From: Vulcanimicrobiota bacterium
GTDB taxonomy: Bacteria > Vulcanimicrobiota > Xenobia > Xenobiales > JADMJV01
Length of the DNA stretch: 64,000 nucleotides
Reading direction: 5' to 3'
Assembly: GCA_023447635.1 (NCBI GenBank)
Contig: JAEXNA010000221.1
Location: 1-64,000 of the forward strand
This document shows, piece after piece, positions 24,389 to 33,741 of this stretch (the stretch's first letter is position 1; each line of letters begins with the position of its first letter). The position numbers and the translations under genes are program-made. Below the pieces are notes generated by a model. The model was not told the origin of the DNA. It saw only the letters and a program-made list of their open reading frames with translations, and made no database searches.

Positions 24389-26096
24389 GCGGAAAAAAAC
24401 CGGGGCGCTCGGTCGAGACCGCCCACAGCGCGACCTGCGCCTCGCGCAGGGCCATCAGAACCTCGGACTCCTGGGGCGTCCAGGGTTCGGGGAAGCGGCT
24501 CAAGCACAGCACGGCATCGATATTCGGCAGCACCAGGTGCAGCGGAGAATCGAAGCTAGCGTCGATCAGCACAATCTCTCTGGCGCGAACCTCGGTCAGG
24601 CGGGCCATCACCGGATGACCGACTCCCTGCTCGGGAACCGCCCCCTGGCCCGCCGGGGCAAACTGCAAGTCCGGTCCGTCGACCGAGCACAAGAACTCCT
24701 CTACCGGGCCGCCGTGCCGCATCAAGTCGGCCAGCCCCGGCAGGGTCGGGTCGGCCAACTGTCGGCTCAGATACTTTTTCCGCAGGTCCAGGTCCAGCAG
24801 GCGCACCCTGTGGCCGGAAGCGCGCAGCCCCCTGGCCAGGTGCAGCGACAACGACGCCCTCAACTCGGTCTCGTCGCTCCCCAGCACCAACAATCGGGAC
24901 GGCAGAAGGCCCATAGCGCCAACCAGCCCCTGCTGGATCTGCTCGGAAAGACGGTAGGAAGCGACACTCAGAGCCGCCTGCTTCAGCGGGCTTGGCAGCG
25001 GCAAAGCCTGGACCTCGGCCCCCTCGGACGGTGGACGGCGTCGCCGCTGACCCGGGGCGTCTCTCAGAGCCCAGAAAAGCGCCAGCAAGGCCGCTAACCA
25101 TAGCGCCAGTCGTCCATACTCTGACGAAGAAGGGGGGGGCAGCACCTCGACAGCGCCGACCCGCACCAATTTGGCGTCGTGGCTCAAGCTGTCTTGCTGA
25201 CGCTCGAGTTTGGCCAACTCGTCGGGAAGCCAGCGGCCGTCTAACGTTTCGGGTCCCGGATCCGTCCTCTTCCTGGCCAACTGCCGATCGAAATCGCCCC
25301 TATTCTGGGCGACGACCTCCCGAGCGCTCTCTTCCAGACCGCGCTGCTCCTTCTTTAGCGCGGCCAGATAAGATTCGGCTTCATAGCGCTCCAAAGCGCG
25401 CAACTCGGCCGCCACATTCCGGACTAGCGCTTTCTGCTCGCGCAGAATATCGCGCTGCGAGCGGTAGACCTGGGTTAGCTTCTCTAACTGGCGCTGCTCG
25501 GCTGCCAGCTTCCCTTCCAAACTCCGCAAGGCCGGCCCGCGAAAAAGCGCCTTGAGTCCCGGCGGTAACTTGCCGCCCTGCAGGTATCGCTGCAGGTCAG
25601 CGATCTGGCGCTGAACTCGGACGGCCTGATGAGCCTGGTCCTCAGGGATCGCCGCCGTCGACAGCCCGGCCGCCCCCGGGCCCGCCTCGTCTGGCGCCTG
25701 AATCGCCTCCAGGGAACGGCGCAGGTAGCCGATGCGGGTCTCTAACTGCTCTCTGGCCTCGGCGGCCATCTCTCGCTGCAGCAGGTCCACGGATTTGGCC
25801 AGAGCCCCTCGAGCCTCGGCTTCGCTGGGTCCGGGAGCCTGGATCCGCACGCCCCGGGCCAGCCCGGCGGGTCGGTCGACGACGACGTCCCGCCCCACCG
25901 TCTGGGCAAAATCTTCGCGGACGGCGATCGCCTGCAGACGCAGCGGCGAAAAGGACTGCTCGGCCAACGCGCCCTGGTAAACCGCGCTGACCCGGTAACG
26001 CCCCCCGTCGGCGGGACCGTAGACATAGGGAAGGGCTAGGGCGGCCGCCGCGAAGGCGCCCGAAGCCCAGAGCCCGATCGCGCGAGACGACGGCAC
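24381..26096 (-). CDS. Wzz-like polysaccharide co-polymerase fused to a degenerate BY-kinase domain
   Basis: The 571-residue protein has an N-terminal membrane segment (residues 8-26), a long coiled-coil periplasmic part (about 100-310) and a second membrane segment (about 329-344). A cytoplasmic ATPase-like domain follows. The normal Walker A Gly-Lys-Ser/Thr is missing: the corresponding loop reads LVLGSDETELRASL (403-416). The second motif is still recognisable as VRLLDLDLRKK (431-441). No Tyr-rich tail is present. It therefore looks like a pseudokinase that may regulate glycan chain length without phosphorylating. The GTG at 26096 is the likely start. Confidence 0.8.
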   Translation of the reverse strand: MPSSRAIGLWASGAFAAAALALPYVYGPADGGRYRVSAVYQGALAEQSFSPLRLQAIAVREDFAQTVGRDVVVDRPAGLARGVRIQAPGPSEAEARGALAKSVDLLQREMAAEAREQLETRIGYLRRSLEAIQAPDEAGPGAAGLSTAAIPEDQAHQAVRVQRQIADLQRYLQGGKLPPGLKALFRGPALRSLEGKLAAEQRQLEKLTQVYRSQRDILREQKALVRNVAAELRALERYEAESYLAALKKEQRGLEESAREVVAQNRGDFDRQLARKRTDPGPETLDGRWLPDELAKLERQQDSLSHDAKLVRVGAVEVLPPPSSSEYGRLALWLAALLALFWALRDAPGQRRRRPPSEGAEVQALPLPSPLKQAALSVASYRLSEQIQQGLVGAMGLLPSRLLVLGSDETELRASLSLHLARGLRASGHRVRLLDLDLRKKYLSRQLADPTLPGLADLMRHGGPVEEFLCSVDGPDLQFAPAGQGAVPEQGVGHPVMARLTEVRAREIVLIDASFDSPLHLVLPNIDAVLCLSRFPEPWTPQESEVLMALREAQVALWAVSTERPGFFPLI

Positions 26097-26101
26097 CGGA
26101 A

Positions 26102-27253
26102 TTAAGCGGTGATCCCCAGGGTAGAATACACCCTCATCGTGTCTTGAACGACCTTCTCGACGCTGAACTCTGCCGCCACTTTGGTGCGTCCGTTCATCCC
26201 CATAGCCATAGCTCGCTCCCGGTTTTCCACCAGGTCGGTGATCGCCTGCGCCAGGGCCCGAGCATCCCGTAGCGGCACCAGGTGGCCGTTAAAACCGTCC
26301 TCGACCACCTCGCGGCAGCCGGGGACATCGGTCGCGATCAGCGGTTTCCCCATCGCCGCCGCCTCTAACAGGCTACGCGGGGTCCCTTCGCGATACGACG
26401 GCAAAACCATGATGTCCGACAGAGCAATCACGTCATCGATCCGGTCCACGTGGCCCAGGAGGTCCACCGCGCCTTCCCTCCGCCAGCCTTCCAACGTCGC
26501 AAGGTCGACCGAAGACGGATTGCCCGGGTCGGGATCGCCCGCCACCTGAAAACAGACGTCGTGCTGGGCCTTCACCATACGGGCCGCTTCGACGAAATCA
26601 TGGATCCCTTTCTCCGCGATAAGCCGCCCCACGAACAAGACCGTGGGCACTCGCCCCGCCGGGTCGTCCGGACCGCCCGGACGGGGAGAAAAGCGCTGCA
26701 GGCAAACTCCCGAACTGCGGATCAGCACCGTCTTCTCCGGACTGACCAGCCCCGCCTGGATAAAGGCATCCAGGTCGTCGGGGTTCTGGAACACCACGTG
26801 ACCTCGCCGAGCCTTCAGAATATTGCGATACAGCCAGCGCACCGGCGGCCGCAGCATCCGCGTCACCAGACGCTGTCCCAGAAAGATGTGGCCCAGTCCG
26901 GTGACCGCGTTCACCACCGACTTCACCCCGGCAAGCTTAGCCGCGATGGTCCCGTACAGAACGCACTTGATAGTGAAATGATGAACCGCCCTCGGCCCCA
27001 TCGCCCAGTACAGACGAACCAATTCCCAAAGGGCAAAAAGTTCAAAAACGGGGTTAACACTCCGGCGTTCCAGCCGAAGAAGAGCGTGATGCTCGAACCC
27101 TTCCGCCCGCAGGCGGTCGACGTAGGTGTCGTAAGGCGAAACCAGGGTGACGTCGAACCCTTCATCCCGCAGCCGCCGGGCTAGCGGCAGACGAAAATTG
27201 TACAGATACCAGCCAGTATTGGCTACTAACAGAATCTTAGCAGATCCCACCAT
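26102..27253 (-). CDS. Glycosyltransferase family 4 (GT4)
   Basis: This 383-residue GT-B enzyme has a GT4-type N-terminal domain (ILLVANTGWYLYNFRLPLA). The C-terminal donor-binding region shows TVLFVGRLIAEKGIHDFVEA and the acidic motif SYREGTPRSLLEAAAMGKP. The N-terminal pattern resembles PglA/WbpH/CapM-type transferases, which add an early sugar (often N-acetylgalactosamine) to the lipid-linked repeat unit. Its start lies six codons before the core domain at ATG 27253. It is followed after six bases by the Wzz-like gene. Confidence 0.9.
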   Translation of the reverse strand: MVGSAKILLVANTGWYLYNFRLPLARRLRDEGFDVTLVSPYDTYVDRLRAEGFEHHALLRLERRSVNPVFELFALWELVRLYWAMGPRAVHHFTIKCVLYGTIAAKLAGVKSVVNAVTGLGHIFLGQRLVTRMLRPPVRWLYRNILKARRGHVVFQNPDDLDAFIQAGLVSPEKTVLIRSSGVCLQRFSPRPGGPDDPAGRVPTVLFVGRLIAEKGIHDFVEAARMVKAQHDVCFQVAGDPDPGNPSSVDLATLEGWRREGAVDLLGHVDRIDDVIALSDIMVLPSYREGTPRSLLEAAAMGKPLIATDVPGCREVVEDGFNGHLVPLRDARALAQAITDLVENRERAMAMGMNGRTKVAAEFSVEKVVQDTMRVYSTLGITA

Positions 27254-27440
27254 GGCGCCCCCTCTTTGCGCGTAGATTCCCGAACACAGGGGCTCGCCTT
27301 CCTTTCACTGTAGGAATAGCCTTCGCTACGGTCCATATTCCGTGGACTCGCTGATTCTGGAGCGGAATAGTCTTTCTCAGGGACATACTTTGGGATTGAA
27401 AGGCAGGAGTCGGGTATACCATCCGAAACATCGTTGCCTG

Positions 27441-30110
27441 ATGCGAAACTACCAGAACCAAGCACGCAGATTACTCTGCCTCTTGGCTCTCCTTTTCCTT
27501 ATTGGGGGATGCGGGGACAGCCAGAACTATGTTTTCACCGGGACGGTCATCGAGCCGCCCCCTACTCCGGGCACCATCCGTGTTAGCCTGGACGTAGCCG
27601 ACGTCAACGCGCAGATCGTCCCCGAAGCGAATAGCTTCGACGTGACCCTGTACGCGGCCGACCTGACCGAAGTTGCCGGGGTCGACGACAGCACCCAGCG
27701 CACTTACGACTTCACCAACCTGGCTGCGGGCAGCTACCTGATCCGGGTCGAAGCGTTCGACGCGGCGGATAGCCGGGTCGGCTACTTCGACCGGGTCGTG
27801 TTCTTCGACGGCACCAGCCAGACGCTGGTCTTCGACACCCTGCGCTACAGCACGGCGACACCTCCCGCCCCGGCCTTCCCTACCGCGACCACGCCGGACT
27901 TTCTGGCCTTCGCGTCCATCCCGGCCGAACTGGGCAGCGGACAGAACTTCAGCCTGACCGTACTCGCCTTCAACGCGGACGGCAGTCGCGATACCGCCGC
28001 CACCGGAACGGTGACCCTGAGCGCTCTGGCCGGCACCTTCCAGTCGGCGCCGGCCTCCGTGGCCCTGAGCAACGGCAGCGCCACCTTCAGCAATCTGGCG
28101 CTGGCCATCACGCCCGGCCAGACCTTCGTGCAGTTCCGCGCCAGCGCCACGGGCTTTGACGCGGCAGACACTCCAGCCATCGATTTCACCAACATTCCCG
28201 TGCCCAGTGTGGCCGTGGTCTCGACCCCTAACGCCCCCGTGGTCGGTCAACCGTTCACCATCCAGGTAGAACTGCTCGACGCCGATGGCGACCGGGTCGT
28301 CACTGCCACCGACAACGTGACCATCGCCGTAGCCAGCGCTCCGGCGGGCGGCACTCTCAGCGGCACCGCTACCGTGGCGGCCGTGAACGGCCTGGCCACC
28401 TTCAGCAATCTCAGCGTGAACACCGCCGGCGCCTACACCTTCACCGTCAGCGCCCCCGGCTACGCGGCCATCACCACGGCTCCCGTCAACGTGGTGGTCA
28501 ACCCTAACGTGCTGGGCTTCATCGCCCCTCCGAACAACGTGGTGGTAGCCACCCCGTTCTCCATCCAGGTCGAAGCTTTGAACGGCGCCGACCGCTCGAC
28601 CGCCGTCGTGCCGGTCACCGTCGCCATCGCCTCCGGCCCCGCCGGTGCCACCCTGGGCGGCACCACCACGGTCAACACCGTGGACGGCCTGGCTACCTTC
28701 AGCAACCTGACGGTAAGCGCGGCGGGCACCTATACCTTGGCGGCCTCGTCCCCGACCTTCGATGGCGCCACCTCGCCCTCGTTCGTGGTCACCGCAACTC
28801 CGATTCCGCGCCTCGAGTTTGGCACGGCTCCGACCAACCTGTACAACGAAGACAACTTCACCCTCACCGTGAACGTTCTCGAGGGCAACGGAACTCCGGA
28901 AACCGACCCGGTCAGCGTCACTCTCGCTCTCTACAGCGGCCCGCAGGGCGGAACCCTATCCGGCACGACCACCGTAGTCAGCACGGGTGGCGTCGCCACC
29001 TTCAGCAACCTGCAGGTGAGTGAGCCGGGCAACTACGTTTTCAGCGCCGCCGCGACGTCGTACCAGACCGTCACCTCGACCTCTCTGACCTTCCAGGAAA
29101 ACTTCAACATCGTGGTCGGACATCTCAGCGCCGACCCGCTGTTCTCGAACCCTGCCCTGGGAATCTTCCGTCTCAGCCAACTGGCCATGGGCGCCAACGA
29201 CGTCGTTCCTGCAGCCCAGTTCGGCCCAGTCGGCAATACGGCCGGCGCTTACGACCTGGAAATCAACGCTGACGGCAGCCTGATCTGGGTCACCGCCAAC
29301 GAAAGCGACACCATCGAACTGTACGCCAACGTCGCTTCGGGCGGTATCACCGCCGCGATCAAAACCCTGACCACTGGCGCCGACCGCCTCTTCTATACCA
29401 CCGCCTACAACGCCACCGACGACCTGCTGGTCGCTGACGTTTACGATGTCAATATGGCAACCACCGACATCGTCATCTATGACGACGCCACGGCCACCGC
29501 CACCGTCAACCCCACCGGGACTCTTCTTGGGCTCGGCGACTTTGACGACAATGATGGCGACGAATACGACGCCTACGTCTATGGAATCGACTTTGACGAA
29601 ACCCGTGGCTACCTGTACGTAGCCCAGGCGCACCTCAATATCGACTTCGATCCGGAAGCGATCCGCCTTCTCCGCTTCAACGTGGCCGATCTTCCTACCG
29701 GCGGCGCTTCGGTGGCCTATCAGACGCTGAACCCTGTGCAGATCGACCTGACGACTTCGACGCCGTTCGTTCGCAACATCGACTATGTGCCCAGCCAGGA
29801 CCGCCTCTACCTGACTGGGGAAGGTGGACTGCAGTTCCTCGATAGCGTCTCGACGCTGACCACCACGGGAACCACGACGACGCTCAATTCTACCACCGTC
29901 CCTATGGTCAACACCTGGGACGTCGCCTACGATGTCCTTCATGACCGCCTGTACGTGACCGACTTTGGTCAAAACCGCGTGCTGCTCTTCGAAGGGTCGT
30001 CCACCTGGACGGCAGCGACCACCACGGCAGAACCGGTGAGAACCCTCGGCAACCCCACCTCGACTCTGACGGAGATGATCCAGCCCTCGGGCATCGTGAT
30101 CTTCCCGTAG
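27441..30110 (+). CDS. Large surface lipoprotein with Ig-like repeats and a beta-propeller-like C-terminus
   Basis: The ATG at 27441 starts a lipoprotein signal ending in the lipobox LIGGC. The mature protein of about 860 residues has one N-terminal beta domain and four bacterial Ig-like repeats of about 90-105 residues. Each repeat carries a version of GLATFSNLSVNTAGAYTF. A C-terminal region of about 330 residues has the features of a seven-bladed propeller with Asp-rich loops (DDNDGDEYDAY). No catalytic motif is visible. It is probably an outer-membrane-anchored adhesin or glycan-binding protein. A strong terminator follows the stop codon. Confidence 0.8.
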   Translation: MRNYQNQARRLLCLLALLFLIGGCGDSQNYVFTGTVIEPPPTPGTIRVSLDVADVNAQIVPEANSFDVTLYAADLTEVAGVDDSTQRTYDFTNLAAGSYLIRVEAFDAADSRVGYFDRVVFFDGTSQTLVFDTLRYSTATPPAPAFPTATTPDFLAFASIPAELGSGQNFSLTVLAFNADGSRDTAATGTVTLSALAGTFQSAPASVALSNGSATFSNLALAITPGQTFVQFRASATGFDAADTPAIDFTNIPVPSVAVVSTPNAPVVGQPFTIQVELLDADGDRVVTATDNVTIAVASAPAGGTLSGTATVAAVNGLATFSNLSVNTAGAYTFTVSAPGYAAITTAPVNVVVNPNVLGFIAPPNNVVVATPFSIQVEALNGADRSTAVVPVTVAIASGPAGATLGGTTTVNTVDGLATFSNLTVSAAGTYTLAASSPTFDGATSPSFVVTATPIPRLEFGTAPTNLYNEDNFTLTVNVLEGNGTPETDPVSVTLALYSGPQGGTLSGTTTVVSTGGVATFSNLQVSEPGNYVFSAAATSYQTVTSTSLTFQENFNIVVGHLSADPLFSNPALGIFRLSQLAMGANDVVPAAQFGPVGNTAGAYDLEINADGSLIWVTANESDTIELYANVASGGITAAIKTLTTGADRLFYTTAYNATDDLLVADVYDVNMATTDIVIYDDATATATVNPTGTLLGLGDFDDNDGDEYDAYVYGIDFDETRGYLYVAQAHLNIDFDPEAIRLLRFNVADLPTGGASVAYQTLNPVQIDLTTSTPFVRNIDYVPSQDRLYLTGEGGLQFLDSVSTLTTTGTTTTLNSTTVPMVNTWDVAYDVLHDRLYVTDFGQNRVLLFEGSSTWTAATTTAEPVRTLGNPTSTLTEMIQPSGIVIFP

Positions 30111-30126
30111 TCGTTTCAACCTGACC

Positions 30127-30160
30127 GAAGCAGCCTGATCCGCCAGGGTCAGGCTGCTTC
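30127..30160 (+). terminator. 12-bp stem hairpin after the Ig-repeat lipoprotein gene
   Basis: GAAGCAGCCTGA (30127-30138) pairs perfectly with 30149-30160 across a ten-base loop and is followed by ATTTCC. It lies 17 bases after the stop codon and just before the ATG of the GT2 gene, so the RiPP locus 2 genes must have their own promoter or depend on readthrough. Confidence 0.85.
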
Positions 30161-30171
30161 ATTTCCGGAAT

Positions 30172-31023
30172 ATGAGTCTCGTCTCCGTCCTCATACCTTG
30201 CTACGGCCACCAGTCCACCCTGCCGCGGGCGCTGTTCTCGTTGGTCTTGCAAGACTTTGCCCAGTGGGAAGCCATTGTGGTCGACGACGGGTCCGAGCCC
30301 CCTATCGATCGGGAACGGCTCCCCTCCGACCCCCGAATCCGCCTGCTACGTCTGCCCACCAATCAAGGGCGGGGCAAAGCCAGTCAGGTCGCTCTGCAAG
30401 CCTCGGTGGGGCGCTACGTAGCCTTTCTCGACGCCGACGACTGGTATCTGCCGGACAAACTTTCTCGGCAGGTGGCCTTTCTGGATTCCAACCCCGACGT
30501 CGACTGCGTTGCCGGAACCCTCGGCTGTGTCTCCCGAGACGGCGGGGACCTTCGCGAAATGCTCGGCCCCCGCCCCGGGATCCATCACCACACTCCGACC
30601 GGGTCCATCAGGCTTCCCTTCGCCGCCTGCCTGGTCCGCGGAAAAAGAGCTCGACAGGTGGGATTCGACCCCGCCTTCCGGCGGGGCCAGGACCGCGACT
30701 TCCTTCACCGCCTGCTGGTCGGTCGCTCTTACGCCGTCGTACCCGGGATAGAATATGTCTATCACACCGGGGTCAGCTTTGCCCTCAGTTCCGTCCAGGA
30801 AGGGCTGCGTTATCGACTGCAGTTTTATCGGCGCCACCTGCGGAACAACCCGGGCTGGGCCTTGCTCCAGATCGGGGCCACCGTGGCTCGGCTGGTCCTC
30901 TATCCTATCTTCCATCGGCTCGGACGGTGGCAAGGTCACGTCGAAAGAAACCTTCGCCCCGCGCCTACCGAGGTCCAACAGCAATACCGGGCAGCCCTGG
31001 CGGCCCTAGAGCGGCACTTGTGA
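30172..31023 (+). CDS. Glycosyltransferase family 2 (GT-A fold)
   Basis: This 283-residue enzyme has the GT2 opening SVLIPCYGHQSTLPRAL, EAIVVDDGSEPP and the metal-binding motif VAFLDADDWYLP (Asp-Ala-Asp). RRGQDRDFLHRLL is the typical acceptor-side motif. Its stop overlaps the ATG of the nucleotidyltransferase gene (TGATG). It opens RiPP locus 2, but whether it glycosylates the peptide or belongs to the EPS pathway cannot be decided from sequence. GT2 enzymes in this position are common in EPS loci, so an EPS role is the safer reading. Confidence 0.9.
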   Translation: MSLVSVLIPCYGHQSTLPRALFSLVLQDFAQWEAIVVDDGSEPPIDRERLPSDPRIRLLRLPTNQGRGKASQVALQASVGRYVAFLDADDWYLPDKLSRQVAFLDSNPDVDCVAGTLGCVSRDGGDLREMLGPRPGIHHHTPTGSIRLPFAACLVRGKRARQVGFDPAFRRGQDRDFLHRLLVGRSYAVVPGIEYVYHTGVSFALSSVQEGLRYRLQFYRRHLRNNPGWALLQIGATVARLVLYPIFHRLGRWQGHVERNLRPAPTEVQQQYRAALAALERHL

Positions 31024-32189
31024 TGCAGCCCGACCTGCCCTCCCTCGAGCGCCCCATCCTGGAACTCACCGGCCTGGAAGAAGACTCTCTTCACCTTCCC
31101 GAAGCCGTTTCCCAGCAAGGGTTGCTGCTACTCTGGTTACAAGGCACAGGCTTCCCGAGCTGGCCACTGCCGGCAGGGGCCCGCCAAGCAGCCCTGCTCC
31201 AACTGGCCACCTCAATGAAGCTTCAGCGGACCCTCGAGGACGTGGCCAATGTCTTGAACAGCTCCGCTATTCCGTTCTTGTGCTATAAGGGCCCGGCGCT
31301 TTCCCAGGCTGCCTACGGGTCGGCCCACCTGCGCCCCTCGGGCGACCTCGACCTGTGGCTTGATCGTCGCGATATAGCGAGGGCTATCGGGGCGCTCGAA
31401 AGGCTGGACTTTTGGCCTCGTCGTCCTCATCCGCCCCTCGAGGTCCATCTGCGCTTCGCTTATGAGTACGCTTTGGAACAGGCGGAAACCGGCGTCGTGC
31501 TCGAGCTTCACTGGCAAGTTCTGCCTCATCGCTACGGCGGCTCTGCGTCCTACTCCGCGGCTCTGGCCCGCGCCCACACCGTGCAACTCGAAGGCCAGCT
31601 CCTTCCCACCCTGTCGCTCGAGGACTCCCTCGTCATTCTGGCTGCTCACGGGGCGAAACATCTTTGGTACCGCCTGCTCTGGCTCTACGACCTGGCCGGT
31701 CTCCTCCAGGGGGCAAAGCCGGACTGGTCCCTGGTAGCCCAAATCGCCCGGAGAAGTGGGAACCACACCCGGGTCAGCGTGGCACTTCTTCTGCTGCAGC
31801 GTATCTTCGAAAAGCCCCTTCCCCTAGAATGGCGAGTGAGCTGGAAGGCTCGGCGGCTAGCGGCTCTTCTTCTGCGGCTCAGATTTCTGCCCCAGAGTCA
31901 GCTCCTCGCTTATCTCATCTTGCTCGGGCTCGAAGACGGAATAGGGGGAAGCCTGCGCTCGCTCCTTAGCCTGGCGCTGCATCCCAGTATCGCTGACATC
32001 AGCTATCCTCAGCGACCTCTGCGGCCCCACGCTCTCTACTATGCCACTCGCCCCTGGCGATATCTGATGTCGCGGCTAAAACGCCGTCCCGAAGGGTCAG
32101 AACCTGGTCGACCCGCTCCAGCCAGCCCGCCTGATGGCTCACCACCAGAACGATCATCTGACCGCGGTACGCCTCCAACGCCTGCATGA
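31023..32189 (+). CDS. PF14907-type nucleotidyltransferase family protein, RiPP locus 2
   Basis: This 388-residue protein is a paralogue of the one at 15292. Signature residues are FLCYKGPALSQAAYGS and the acidic pair in PSGDLDLWLDRRD, followed by ELHWQVLPHRYG. It probably modifies the peptide together with the HprK-related kinase encoded at 37326. The last 60 or so codons are antisense to the end of the ABC exporter gene. This tail is Pro/Ser/Arg-rich and unlike the rest, so the true functional end may be near residue 335, but no earlier stop exists. Confidence 0.82.
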   Translation: MQPDLPSLERPILELTGLEEDSLHLPEAVSQQGLLLLWLQGTGFPSWPLPAGARQAALLQLATSMKLQRTLEDVANVLNSSAIPFLCYKGPALSQAAYGSAHLRPSGDLDLWLDRRDIARAIGALERLDFWPRRPHPPLEVHLRFAYEYALEQAETGVVLELHWQVLPHRYGGSASYSAALARAHTVQLEGQLLPTLSLEDSLVILAAHGAKHLWYRLLWLYDLAGLLQGAKPDWSLVAQIARRSGNHTRVSVALLLLQRIFEKPLPLEWRVSWKARRLAALLLRLRFLPQSQLLAYLILLGLEDGIGGSLRSLLSLALHPSIADISYPQRPLRPHALYYATRPWRYLMSRLKRRPEGSEPGRPAPASPPDGSPPERSSDRGTPPTPA

Positions 32190-33741
32190 CCAGGCGCTCC
32201 GAAGCCAGGTCCAGGTTCGCGGTAGGCTCATCGAGCACCAGAAGGCGCGGCTTCCTCAGGAGCGCTCGAACCAGTCCCAGTCGCTGACGCTCGCCGATGG
32301 AAAAATCCTGACCGGCGTCCAACAGAACCGTATCCAGGCCTTCAGGCATCGCTCGGCATCGCTCTTCGAGCCCCAGCAGCCTCAGCTGGCGCCAGGCCTC
32401 CTCATCATCCCGATCTCCCTGATAGCCCAGCCACAGATTATTCCGTAGCGAGGTGCCGAATAAGAAAGCTTGCTGGGGCACGTAGGCTAGCGATCGACGC
32501 CACTCCTTACCTTTCGGAAAGACCTGCTCTCCCATCACGACCCGTCCGGAATCCGGCGAGAGTAGGCCCAGTAAGATATCTGTCAGCGTCGACTTCCCCG
32601 ATCCCGACGGTCCGCTCAGGCAGCTCCAGCTGCCGCTAGGTAGCTGGAAGGCGACTCGGGACAAGCCGCGTCCGCTGGGATAGCGAAAGTCGACGTCCTG
32701 GACTAGCACTCCATCCCCGTCCCCCCAGGAGATATGAAGCGGGGGCCCTTCCTGAACTTGATGGCCCTCGAGCTCCCGGAGAAGCCGCTCGACTTTCAGC
32801 ACAGCGGGCGCCAGGAAGAAAAGTTGGGTCAGCAGCGACGCCAACGACTGCGCTGCCGGGGTCAACCTGGCCATGGCATAAAGCAGCACCAGAAGCTCGG
32901 CGGCCGGCATATGGCGCACCGTTACCGCCCACCAGACGAATCCGGCCAGGACCAGCAGCGAAGCCACCCGGGTCCAGGCGCTCTGGCCGGCCTCGTCCCT
33001 GGCAACCTCGATAGCAACCTGCCGGCGCCGGTCGGTCAGGCGGCACAACTCGGCCAGGTAAACCTCTTCAGCGCCGCAGCTCCGAAACGATTTGTAGCCG
33101 ACCAGAAAGTTCGCCAGCTGGTGCGCCTGCTCCTGATAGACGGTGTCGAACTCCTCTCCCTGGTGGGTCGCTCGGGCCAGCCTTCTCATCGTGAGCCGAA
33201 GGAGAACGGCTCCGAGGGGCACCAGAACCAGAAAGACCGGTCCCACCAGAACCGAGGCTGTCACCAGGTACACCGCAGCAAGAGTGGCTTGGCCCAGGCA
33301 CGCCAGCAGAACTTGTGCCCCGCCAGACACGCGCTCGATATCGACCTGCATCGCCTGAACCAGGTCGCTGGAGCGATGCCGCAGCAGCCATTCCCATTGC
33401 ACGCCCCTTAGCGCTACCGTCAATCGTAGGACCAGCCGGTGAACCGTAGTTTCCCGAAAATCCACCGCAACCAGGCTCTGATAGCGAACCCACCAGGACT
33501 GCAGCAGCCCCAGGAGCAGAAATAAGCCCAGCGCCTGGCCCAAGCCAAGCCCTGCTGCGACCGGGGGATTCGAAGAAACGCCCGCAGCTTCCAGCAGCGG
33601 TAAAAGCAGCGCCACGAACCCCAGGGTCGTGACGAAGCCGCTCAGGGTCAACGCCAGGATGTGCCACAGGCGGGCTCCATGCAGGGCGAAAAAGAACCGC
33701 CAGACCGCGCGTATCGTAGTTCGACCGCTCAAAAGTTCCAA
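31999..33741 (-). CDS. ABC exporter (TMD-NBD fusion), probable lasso peptide exporter (D-type)
   Basis: This protein of about 580 residues has six membrane segments followed by an ATPase domain. Motifs are Walker A GPSGSGKST, the Q-loop region AYVPQQAFLFG, and Walker B RLLVLDEPTANLD. The signature loop is unusual: FSIGERQRLGLVRALL in place of LSGGQ. I placed the start at the TTG at 33741, which follows AGGAG by eight bases and overlaps the end of B2. Longer upstream starts would run through the B2 gene in another frame. Location directly after B2 suggests it exports the mature peptide and gives self-immunity. Confidence 0.85.
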   Translation of the reverse strand: MELLSGRTTIRAVWRFFFALHGARLWHILALTLSGFVTTLGFVALLLPLLEAAGVSSNPPVAAGLGLGQALGLFLLLGLLQSWWVRYQSLVAVDFRETTVHRLVLRLTVALRGVQWEWLLRHRSSDLVQAMQVDIERVSGGAQVLLACLGQATLAAVYLVTASVLVGPVFLVLVPLGAVLLRLTMRRLARATHQGEEFDTVYQEQAHQLANFLVGYKSFRSCGAEEVYLAELCRLTDRRRQVAIEVARDEAGQSAWTRVASLLVLAGFVWWAVTVRHMPAAELLVLLYAMARLTPAAQSLASLLTQLFFLAPAVLKVERLLRELEGHQVQEGPPLHISWGDGDGVLVQDVDFRYPSGRGLSRVAFQLPSGSWSCLSGPSGSGKSTLTDILLGLLSPDSGRVVMGEQVFPKGKEWRRSLAYVPQQAFLFGTSLRNNLWLGYQGDRDDEEAWRQLRLLGLEERCRAMPEGLDTVLLDAGQDFSIGERQRLGLVRALLRKPRLLVLDEPTANLDLASERLVMQALEAYRGQMIVLVVSHQAGWLERVDQVLTLRDGVLAATSDIARGEWHSRERGAAEVAEDS

